From assembly GCA_050014015.1 (NCBI GenBank), contig JBEKEC010000016.1, positions 38,911-102,910 of the forward strand: 64,000 nucleotides of DNA, read 5' to 3'. The DNA is from PALSA-1353 sp050014015 (lineage in GTDB: Bacteria; Planctomycetota; Phycisphaerae; Tepidisphaerales; Tepidisphaeraceae). Shown here in pieces: positions 58,173 through 64,000 of the stretch. A program made the position numbers and the translations under genes. The notes beneath the pieces are model-generated. The model ran no database searches. It was not told the origin of the DNA and saw only the letters and a list, made by a program, of their open reading frames with translations. Every line of letters starts with the position of its first letter. Position 1 is the first letter of the stretch.

Positions 58173-59063
58173 ATGCCCGGAGAATTCGACCTCATCGATT
58201 GGATTCGGCAAACCCAGCGAAATTCGCCCTTGCTCCACCTCGGCGTCGGCGACGATCTGGCCGTTCTGAAATGGCCGGCCGATGACCTCTTGCTCGTCGG
58301 CGTCGATCAAGTCGTCGACGGGGTGCATTTCGATTCTTCGATTCATTCCCCGCGCCAAATCGGCCGCAAGGCCATGAACCGCAACCTGTCCGATTGTGCC
58401 GCCATGGGATGCCTGCCCGCCGCGGCCGTGGTGGCCGTCGCTTTGCCCAGAAATTTTTCCCTCGATCGAGCCAAGGAACTCTACGAAGGCCTTCGCCAAG
58501 CCGGCGATGCTTTCGATTGTCCGCTCGTCGGCGGCGACACGGCGAGCTGGGACGGCAAATTGGTTCTGAGCGTAACGATCCTGGGCCGTTCGGCGGGCGT
58601 GAAACCCGTCACCCGCGCCGGCGCGCGTCCGGGCGACGGGATTTTCGTCACCGGCCCGCTGGGCGGCAGCATTCTCGGCCGGCATTTGACCTTCGAGCCG
58701 CGCGTCCAACTCGGCCGCGAACTCGCCGCCACCGCCACGGCCATGATCGACCTGAGCGATGGCCTGTCGCGCGATCTCGCTCACGTCTGCCGCGCCAGCG
58801 GCGTCGGAGCGATCATCGACGAGGCCGCCGTGCCGATTCATTCCGATGCCGTCGAACTATCGCGCCGCGACCGCATTTCCCAGTTAGAGCACGCGCTGAA
58901 CGATGGAGAGGATTACGAGTTGCTGTTCACGACTAGCGCGGGGGCCGGCCAAGGGATTCGTATCGGGCAACTCACGCCGGAGCCGGGCATCTTTCTGCGG
59001 GATGCAGCCGGCGCGGTCCGCCCGATGGAACCTCGCGGCTGGCAGCACGGAATTGGACGTTAG
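58173..59063 (+). CDS. thiL: Thiamine-monophosphate kinase
   Basis: ThiL phosphorylates thiamine monophosphate to the cofactor thiamine pyrophosphate. This 296-residue protein has the family N-terminus GEFDLIDWIRQTQRNSPLLH, ATP/Mg motifs LGVGDDLAVLKWP and VGVDQVVDGVHFDSS, NRNLSDCAAMGCLPAAAVVA, and LVGGDTASWDGKLVLSVTIL. The later MIDLSDGLSRDLAHVC and HALNDGEDYELLFT are also intact. It lies 6 bp after the hydrolase gene and converges on ruvX across a REP element. Other thiamine genes are not present. Confidence 0.93.
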   Translation: MPGEFDLIDWIRQTQRNSPLLHLGVGDDLAVLKWPADDLLLVGVDQVVDGVHFDSSIHSPRQIGRKAMNRNLSDCAAMGCLPAAAVVAVALPRNFSLDRAKELYEGLRQAGDAFDCPLVGGDTASWDGKLVLSVTILGRSAGVKPVTRAGARPGDGIFVTGPLGGSILGRHLTFEPRVQLGRELAATATAMIDLSDGLSRDLAHVCRASGVGAIIDEAAVPIHSDAVELSRRDRISQLEHALNDGEDYELLFTTSAGAGQGIRIGQLTPEPGIFLRDAAGAVRPMEPRGWQHGIGR

Positions 59064-59098
59064 GTTGCATAGTCCGAAATTCGAATGGCGGATTGAAA

Positions 59099-59180
59099 AC
59101 AACCCCCGCAAAGCGGGGGGCTAACGGACGTGAATCGAGGTGATTTGTCATCCGTTAGCCCCCCGCTCTGCGGGGGTTGT
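59099..59180. repeat. CCCCCGCAAAGCGGGGG-type REP element (copy 2)
   Basis: The 30-bp arms ACAACCCCCGCAAAGCGGGG followed by GGCTAACGGA (59099-59128), and their complement (59151-59180) with one mismatch, enclose a 22-bp loop. Each arm folds into its own hairpin. The right arm encodes the last ten residues of RuvX on the minus strand. It separates two converging genes. Confidence 0.9.
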
Positions 59181-59618
59181 CTCAGCGGGAAGTTTCCCAT
59201 CGAGGAATTCCTGGAGAAATCCCGCGGCGGCGATGGCGTCGAGCTGCCGCTTTTTTGATTTCCGGGTGATCTTTTCGCCGCTGCGGCGACGGGCGGAAAT
59301 CTGCTGCTCCGCTTGGAACGACGACAGCCTTTCGTCCACGAAAACCACGTCGCGGCCGCTTTGGCACGAGAGCAATCGCCCGAATTCCACGGCCTTTTTC
59401 GCCGCCGGGCCGCTGCTGCCGTCCATGTTCAGCGGCAATCCCACCACAATCCGCTCAACGCCTTCCGCTTCAATGATCCTGATGATTTGTGAAATCGACT
59501 GCCGGGGCGAAACCGCTTGCAGAACGTCATACGGCGTCGCCAATTTGCCGCCGGCATCGCTCAGCGCCACGCCGATCCGCCGCTCGCCGCAGTCTATCGC
59601 CAGCGTCCGCATACTCAT
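59148..59618 (-). CDS. ruvX: Putative Holliday junction resolvase / pre-16S rRNA nuclease (YqgF family)
   Basis: A 156-residue RNase H-fold nuclease. The catalytic-site motifs are LAIDCGERRIGVALSDAGGK, RIVVGLPLNMDGSSGPAAKK and VVFVDERLSSFQAEQQ. Enzymes of this family process 16S rRNA ends or Holliday junctions. The final residues (TTPAERGANG) come from the arm of a REP element, so the natural end may have been extended. The ATG at 59618 overlaps the manC stop by ATGA. Confidence 0.9.
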   Translation of the reverse strand: MSMRTLAIDCGERRIGVALSDAGGKLATPYDVLQAVSPRQSISQIIRIIEAEGVERIVVGLPLNMDGSSGPAAKKAVEFGRLLSCQSGRDVVFVDERLSSFQAEQQISARRRSGEKITRKSKKRQLDAIAAAGFLQEFLDGKLPAETTPAERGANG

Positions 59619-60709
59619 TGAAACTTGTCGCCGAACTTTTCCTTGGCCTTGGCGACCAGCTCTTTGACCCGCTGGCCCTGGTCTTTGGGGCAGATCAGCG
59701 TCACGTCGCGCGAATGAACCACGATCATGTCGCTCAAGCCGATCGTCGAAATCAGATGGTCCGCGTCCAGGCTGAAGATGACGTTGTCGTCGGAGTCGAG
59801 AAACAGCCCGGTCTTGCACTCGACGGCGTTGTTGTGCTCGTCGGTCGGCAGGATTTCCGCCAGCGCGGGCCACGATCCCACGTCCGTCCATTCCACGGGC
59901 ATCTCCACCACGACCACCGAGGCGTTGCCCTTTTCCTGGCTGGCCGGTTCCATGACGGCGTAGTCGATGCTGATCTTCGGCAGCCGCGGATACACGTCGC
60001 GCAAAACGGTCTCCTGCTGCGGCGTGCCCCAGGCCTGGGCGATTTGCGTCAAACCCTTGTGCGAGCCGGGCAGGTGAACGGCCAGCTCGTTCAGCACCGT
60101 GTCGCATCGCCACACGAACATCCCGCTGTTCCAGTAGTACCGCCCCGATTCGACGAACCGATCCGCCAGGGCTTTGTCCGGCTTCTCGTGAAATCCCAGC
60201 ACGCGATACGCGCCCTCGATCCCCAGCGATTCGCCGCGATGAACGTATCCCAGCCCCGTGTGCCCGTACGTCGGCAGGATGCCAAACGTCACCAGCGAGC
60301 GCGGCCGGGCCGCCGTGACCTGGAATGCCGAATTCAAGCTCTGCTGAAATTGCGAGACCGGCTCGATGACGTGATCGGCGGTGACGACGGCACACACGGC
60401 GTCGGGATCGCGCCCGTGCAGCACCGCCGCCGAGAACCCCACCGCGTTGGCCGTGTCCCGGCCCATCGGTTCGCCCAGGAGATTTTCCTTCGGCAGCTCC
60501 GGCAGGTTCTCCAGCACCGCCTGGGCGTGAACGGTCCCCGTGCAAACGAAAATCCGCTCCGGTGGAAACAAACCGCGCAGCCGCTCATAGCTCAACTGCA
60601 GCAGGCTCCGCCCGTTGACCACCGGCAGAATCTGCTTCGGCCGATCCGCCCGCGACAACGGCCAAAGCCGCGTTCCCGATCCCCCTGCCATGATTACGCC
60701 ATATTGCAT
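59615..60709 (-). CDS. manC: Mannose-1-phosphate guanylyltransferase
   Basis: A 364-residue enzyme that makes GDP-mannose from mannose-1-phosphate and GTP. It has the pyrophosphorylase start IMAGGSGTRLWPLSRADRPK, then GEPMGRDTANAVGFSAA, GHTGLGYVHRGESLG, and FHEKPDKALADRF. The C-terminal part has MPVEWTDVGSWPALAEIL and ends in a beta-rich tail. It has no attached phosphomannose isomerase domain. GDP-mannose would serve the glycan locus at 32-40 kb or the GT-C enzyme. Its stop overlaps the ruvX start. Confidence 0.9.
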   Translation of the reverse strand: MQYGVIMAGGSGTRLWPLSRADRPKQILPVVNGRSLLQLSYERLRGLFPPERIFVCTGTVHAQAVLENLPELPKENLLGEPMGRDTANAVGFSAAVLHGRDPDAVCAVVTADHVIEPVSQFQQSLNSAFQVTAARPRSLVTFGILPTYGHTGLGYVHRGESLGIEGAYRVLGFHEKPDKALADRFVESGRYYWNSGMFVWRCDTVLNELAVHLPGSHKGLTQIAQAWGTPQQETVLRDVYPRLPKISIDYAVMEPASQEKGNASVVVVEMPVEWTDVGSWPALAEILPTDEHNNAVECKTGLFLDSDDNVIFSLDADHLISTIGLSDMIVVHSRDVTLICPKDQGQRVKELVAKAKEKFGDKFQ

Positions 60710-60812
60710 TGTTTCACCCGCTTACTTGCCCGATTCATCATCCATTCATCGTCGCCATCTGAACTTATCCCGAATTATACCAGTTATTCAGCGGCGTCCT
60801 ATAATACCGGAT

Positions 60813-62006
60813 TCAAGACCCGGGTTTACGCGGCGGGGGGACTGTCAGCGGCAAACTTCCGTACCAGAACCGCGCCACGCCATAATAAACCCCGTCTTCG
60901 ATTTCTACAGGCTGGAGCTTCTTTCCTTTCGACGGTCCGTCGATGGCCCGGCCGCCGCACGTCCAGGCGCTGCCGCTGTCCGAATCCGTCATCGTCGCCT
61001 GCGGAAGTTTCCGGAACGTCCTGGCCGAAAACGTGGGAATTAAATCCTCGTCAATATGCCGATCGAACGCCATCACGGTCCCGGTCACCGGATCGCGCAC
61101 CACAACGATCGGCGGATCGGGAAAATTCACCGGCCCGGCGCCGAGGTCCGAATCCGCGATGGCCACCGGTGTCACGCCGCGAATCAACGCGATCGTCGTT
61201 TGCGGCGGCAGGTTCACCGAATCCCTGGGCATGGGAAAGTAAGGCAGGACCGCCCGCCGCGGCGCTTCGCCGCCCTGCGGCGCCGCCATGACCGTCGTAC
61301 CCGGGTGCGCCGCCAGCCACCGGCCCCACGTCGTCTTGATTGTCGGGATCGGCGAGCCAAACCCGCTCGGCCGACGCCCGTCCGGCGTCGCTCCGGTCAC
61401 TCCGTTGATGAACTGCCCGATTCGTGAGTTGTACGCCAGCAACGCGTTCGCCGGCATCGAGACCACTTCCAGTTCATTGCTCCGGATGGATCGATCGATG
61501 CGGAACGCCGTGGCGCAGTTGGCGAACGGCGACCACATCAGAATCATCGGCTCCGCCTGGTCGTTTCGCACCACCAATGGCCTGGAATACAACGAGGCGT
61601 ACGGAAACGCCACCGCGCCCGACTGGTCGATCAACCCCACGACCCATTCGTCGTTGGACATGAATGACGCCTGGTCCGCCGCGACGAACACGGGTTTGGC
61701 GTTGATGAGGAACGCGTTTGCGGGATTCATGGCGAAACGATGTCCCAGCAGGGTGAGAATCGGCGCCAATCCGATGAGCCACCATGCCCGCCGCTTGCCG
61801 GAGATGACCAGTCCGATCAGTGCGACGCACAAGAGCAGGGTGAGTGCGATCAGCGGCCACTGGAGCCTGCGGGATAGGAGGATCAGTTCAATTCCATGCC
61901 GATATTGCGCCCAGGCCGGATCGATGCCATAAGCGACGACCGCGGCCGGCACGGCGGCCAGGACCAGAAGAAGCAGGGGGAGGAACACGGCTGTTAAGAT
62001 ACCCAA
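60813..62006 (-). CDS. DUF3179 domain membrane protein
   Basis: A 397-residue protein with about three N-terminal TM helices (about residues 7-27, 50-68 and 74-92), then the DUF3179 domain: WVVGLIDQSGAVAFPYASLY, PMILMWSPFANCATAFRI, and NALLAYNSRIGQFINGVTGA. The family is found in many marine and planctomycete genomes; the function is unknown. It is divergent from the D-2-hydroxyacid dehydrogenase gene across a TCGAA-type repeat. Confidence 0.78.
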   Translation of the reverse strand: MGILTAVFLPLLLLVLAAVPAAVVAYGIDPAWAQYRHGIELILLSRRLQWPLIALTLLLCVALIGLVISGKRRAWWLIGLAPILTLLGHRFAMNPANAFLINAKPVFVAADQASFMSNDEWVVGLIDQSGAVAFPYASLYSRPLVVRNDQAEPMILMWSPFANCATAFRIDRSIRSNELEVVSMPANALLAYNSRIGQFINGVTGATPDGRRPSGFGSPIPTIKTTWGRWLAAHPGTTVMAAPQGGEAPRRAVLPYFPMPRDSVNLPPQTTIALIRGVTPVAIADSDLGAGPVNFPDPPIVVVRDPVTGTVMAFDRHIDEDLIPTFSARTFRKLPQATMTDSDSGSAWTCGGRAIDGPSKGKKLQPVEIEDGVYYGVARFWYGSLPLTVPPPRKPGS

Positions 62007-62013
62007 AGGGGAC

Positions 62014-62127
62014 TAAAACTCGAAATTCGAAACTCGAAATTCGAATCAAATTCGAAACTCGAAACTCAAAATTCGAATTTTCCCCTTCAAATTTGATTCG
62101 AATTTCGAATTTCGAGTTTCGAATTTC
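62014..62127. repeat. TCGAA-type compound inverted repeat (copy 2)
   Basis: Tandem AAACTCG, AAATTCG and AATCAAATTCG words, a C-rich centre (TCCCCTTC), then reverse complements TTTGATTCG, AATTTCG and AGTTTCG. It fills the gap between the divergent DUF3179 and hydroxyacid dehydrogenase genes. It is closely related to 9316-9442. Confidence 0.88.
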
Positions 62128-62146
62128 TCCTCGCTATACTTCCCTC

Positions 62147-63106
62147 ATGATCCCACAAAACTCTCTCCCCCTTGTCATCCTGGCCGAGGGTTCCGATCCC
62201 CGCCCCCTGCAATGGCTCAAGGAGCATGCTCGCGTCGAGGAGATATCGTCCGGCGACGCGAGGTTTCTCGATTTTCTTGCCGAGGCCCAGGGTCTGCTCG
62301 TTCGCACCTACACCAAGGTGAACGCGCCGCTTCTGGATCGCGCGCCCCGGCTGAAAGTCGTCGGCCGCGGCGGGGTGGGGCTGGAAAACATCGATGTCCC
62401 CGAGTGCCGCCGTCGTGGGATCGAGGTCGTGTACACCCCCGATGCCAACACCCTGGCGGTCGGGGATTTCGTTTTCGGATATCTCCTTCAGCTTCTTCGC
62501 CCGTGGGAATTGTTCCGCGACGCCGTCTACCCCCCAAAGGAATTCAAACGCATCCGCGACACGGTGCGCGGGCGACAGCTCAACGAACTGACGATCGGCA
62601 TTCTTGGCATGGGGAGAGTCGGCCGGCGGGTCGGCCGCATTGCCGCCAATGGCTTCGGCATGCGCGTGATCTACAACGATCTTGTCCAGGTTTCCGGCCT
62701 GGATTTCCCCGCCACGCCGGTTGAAAAGCCGGCGCTCTATCGCCAGGCGGACGTTCTGACGATCCACGTGGACATGCGCCCGGGGAACGAGAACCTGGTC
62801 GGCCGCGATCAGCTTGCGATGCTGAAGCCCACGGCCGTCGTCATCAACACCAGCCGGGGAGAAGTGCTGGACGCCGCCGCCCTGGCGGATGCGATCAGGG
62901 GAAAAAAAGTTGCCGGCGCCGCCCTGGACGTTTTTGCCCCGGAGCCCCCATCGCCTGATTTTCCATTGCTGGGATTTCCCAACGTCCTGCTCACGCCGCA
63001 CCTGGCCGCCAGAACGACCACCGCGCTTCAGAACATGAGTTGGGTGGTGCGCGACGTGATCGCCGTTTTGCAGGGCGACAAACCCCAATTCCCCGCCCCG
63101 GTCTAG
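62147..63106 (+). CDS. D-isomer-specific 2-hydroxyacid dehydrogenase
   Basis: A 319-residue NAD-dependent dehydrogenase. The N-terminal lobe has VVGRGGVGLENIDVPECRRR, and the Rossmann part has GILGMGRVGRRVGRIAA. The catalytic Arg is in NTSRGEVLD, the Glu in ALDVFAPEPPSPD, and the His in LTPHLAARTT. It is most similar to D-3-phosphoglycerate dehydrogenase-type proteins but lacks the long C-terminal ACT part, so it may act on another 2-hydroxyacid. The ATG at 62147 is the first after the repeat; earlier in-frame codons lie within the repeat and the opposite gene. Confidence 0.88.
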   Translation: MIPQNSLPLVILAEGSDPRPLQWLKEHARVEEISSGDARFLDFLAEAQGLLVRTYTKVNAPLLDRAPRLKVVGRGGVGLENIDVPECRRRGIEVVYTPDANTLAVGDFVFGYLLQLLRPWELFRDAVYPPKEFKRIRDTVRGRQLNELTIGILGMGRVGRRVGRIAANGFGMRVIYNDLVQVSGLDFPATPVEKPALYRQADVLTIHVDMRPGNENLVGRDQLAMLKPTAVVINTSRGEVLDAAALADAIRGKKVAGAALDVFAPEPPSPDFPLLGFPNVLLTPHLAARTTTALQNMSWVVRDVIAVLQGDKPQFPAPV

Positions 63107-63178
63107 CCGCGTCGCTTGCGACGCGCGTTTTCCGGTCAACGCGGTTAAAAGGAAACGCTTACTTTCAATGGAGCTGAA

Positions 63179-63595
63179 ATGACCAACGACATCCACCTCA
63201 CCGTCACTCCACGCGCCAGTCGGCAGACGGCCGGCTCGGGCTCCAAGTGGGAGCCGAAGATGGGCTATTCCCGTGCCGTCCGCAGTGGAAATTATATTGC
63301 CGTTTCCGGCACCGTCGGCGTGAACGCCGATGGCAAATATCCCGCATCCCTCGAAGAGCAGACACGGCGATCCCTGCGGATCATTCAATCCGCCATTCAA
63401 TCGCTCGGCGGCAAGATGGAGCACGTCATCCGCACGCGGATGTTCGTCACCGATGTGTCAAAATGGGAGGAGGTGGCGCGGGTGCATGGGGAAATCTTCG
63501 GCGAAATCCGACCGGCAACGGCGATTGTCGAGGTCGCCAAACTCATCGACCCGCAGGCAAAAATCGAGATCGAGGCCGATGCGATCGTGATCTGA
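63179..63595 (+). CDS. RidA family protein
   Basis: A 138-residue protein of the RidA/YjgF family, which hydrolyses reactive enamine/imine intermediates. It has the family elements YSRAVRSGNYIAVSGTVGVN, EEQTRRSLRIIQSAIQSLGG, VIRTRMFVTDVSKWEEVARV and a C-terminal IEIEADAIVI. The conserved substrate-binding Arg (VIRTRMFV) is present, and the final catalytic-loop glutamate (EIEADA) is conserved. It follows the dehydrogenase gene by about 70 bp. It converges immediately on the small gene at 63.6-63.9 kb. Confidence 0.9.
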   Translation: MTNDIHLTVTPRASRQTAGSGSKWEPKMGYSRAVRSGNYIAVSGTVGVNADGKYPASLEEQTRRSLRIIQSAIQSLGGKMEHVIRTRMFVTDVSKWEEVARVHGEIFGEIRPATAIVEVAKLIDPQAKIEIEADAIVI

Positions 63596-63871
63596 TCATT
63601 CGCCACACGCCACAGCCGCCTTGCGGATCGTCGCGCCGTGGATGGATTTGGCCAGATCGGGAATCACGCGTTTGGCCGCCAGTGTTACCAGGGATTCCCG
63701 ACTGCGGCGGCGCACCGACAGCAGAACGGTTGCCCGGGGCCCGACGATCATGCTCTTGGCGTGTAATTGCCGCATTTTTCGCGGCCCGATCAGGCGGCGC
63801 ATCCTTCCGAGAAAATAGCCCTCCTCGAAGACGTCGACCCAGCAATTGCAGGAAGATTCAATCCGTTGCAT
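63596..63871 (-). CDS. Small basic hypothetical protein
   Basis: Starting at the ATG at 63871, with AGGAG 6 nt upstream, this is a 91-residue basic protein. It has MQRIESSCNCWVDVFEEGYF, then GRMRRLIGPRKMRQLHAKSM, and ends IPDLAKSIHGATIRKAAVAC. No family is recognised. The frame is open upstream to 63943, but the internal ATG has the ribosome-binding site. Its stop is immediately next to the RidA stop. Confidence 0.6.
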   Translation of the reverse strand: MQRIESSCNCWVDVFEEGYFLGRMRRLIGPRKMRQLHAKSMIVGPRATVLLSVRRRSRESLVTLAAKRVIPDLAKSIHGATIRKAAVACGE

Positions 63872-63909
63872 GAATATCTCCTGGGTCTGAGCCAAGTTTG
63901 TAGGTGAAA

Positions 63910-63973
63910 AAGCCCCGCCTTGGGGTTGGAATGGTTGTTCCATTTTTCAACCGTCTAACCCAAGGAAGGGCTT
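63910..63973. repeat. Imperfect inverted repeat before the right-edge gene
   Basis: AAGCCCCGCCTTGGGGTT (63910-63927) pairs with AACCCAAGGAAGGGCTT (63957-63973) with a few mismatches. It directly precedes an ATG, and its right arm contains an AAGGAAGGG Shine-Dalgarno-like stretch. It may be an insertion-sequence end or a leader hairpin. Confidence 0.45.
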
Positions 63974-64000
63974 ATGGATATTACCACAGCAGCACAGGAT
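63974..64000 (+). CDS. Start of a gene cut by the right edge
   Basis: ATG at 63974 after AAGGAAGGGCTT; the visible nine codons read MDITTAAQD. Nothing can be said about function. The preceding inverted repeat would be consistent with a transposase gene, but the evidence is thin. Confidence 0.35.

Noticed and set aside
59489..61291. Plus-strand 600-residue open frame
   Set aside because: Antisense to ruvX, manC and DUF3179 genes; no coherent domain.

Overview
The window is GC-rich chromosomal DNA carrying conserved single-copy genes (dnaA, secDF, yajC, tgt, obgE, rpmA, thiL, ruvX, gcvTHP). Nothing in it is a definitive taxonomic marker. Several features together point to a Planctomycetota-type bacterium, most likely class Phycisphaerae: a TPR/SPINDLY protein, a one-chain SecDF, a split of rpmA-obgE from rplU, many secreted DUF proteins (DUF4185, DUF4380, DUF3179, DUF1802, DUF2807), and many short palindromic intergenic repeats. 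This placement is an inference.

Layout. 0-7 kb: partial TPR/O-GlcNAc-transferase-like gene, a higBA toxin-antitoxin pair, tRNA-Gly(UCC), then gcvT-gcvH-gcvP and a small membrane HEAT-like protein. 7-11 kb: a lipoprotein with TPR and SPOR regions, a secreted DUF4185 protein and an acyl-CoA ligase. 11-13.3 kb: a two-gene AbiE-like nucleotidyltransferase/antitoxin module with its own candidate operator repeats. 13.3-17.3 kb: a three-gene operon encoding a [NiFe]-hydrogenase large subunit, a Tat-exported small subunit and a chemoreceptor with a periplasmic CxxCH heme motif. 17.7-22.5 kb: a DUF2807 lipoprotein, a GH59 galactosidase, a small membrane protein, and an ECF sigma factor with a putative membrane anti-sigma factor. 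22.7-29.1 kb: a CusB-CusA-CusC-type metal efflux operon. 29.1-32.1 kb: lower-GC accessory genes and a DUF4380 protein. 32.4-40.1 kb: a polysaccharide/glycan locus (CgeB-like transferase, pyruvyl transferase, methyltransferase, GT4, tandem GT2). 40.2-45.9 kb: DUF1802, obgE, a frameshifted rpmA, a secreted protein, a GNAT and dnaA. 46.5-53.1 kb: LysM, secDF, yajC, tgt and an ACT-domain protein. 53.3-64 kb: a small protein, a GT-C glycosyltransferase, a GntR/LacI-type regulator, a lipase, thiL, ruvX, manC, DUF3179, a D-2-hydroxyacid dehydrogenase, RidA and two edge genes.

The most interesting item is the hydrogenase-chemoreceptor operon. It looks like a hydrogen (or redox) sensor in which a periplasmic [NiFe]-hydrogenase would feed electrons to a heme-bearing methyl-accepting chemotaxis protein. 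The large subunit is encoded without the C-terminal peptide that is normally cleaved during maturation, as in known regulatory hydrogenases.

The second theme is repeats. At least six unrelated short-word families form compound inverted repeats. Two of them lie between divergent genes, and hairpin-type elements lie mainly at gene 3' ends. They supply stop codons, C-terminal residues and part of a lipoprotein signal peptide. A 21-bp palindrome is repeated four times just upstream of dnaA and recurs inside the dnaA and GNAT reading frames.
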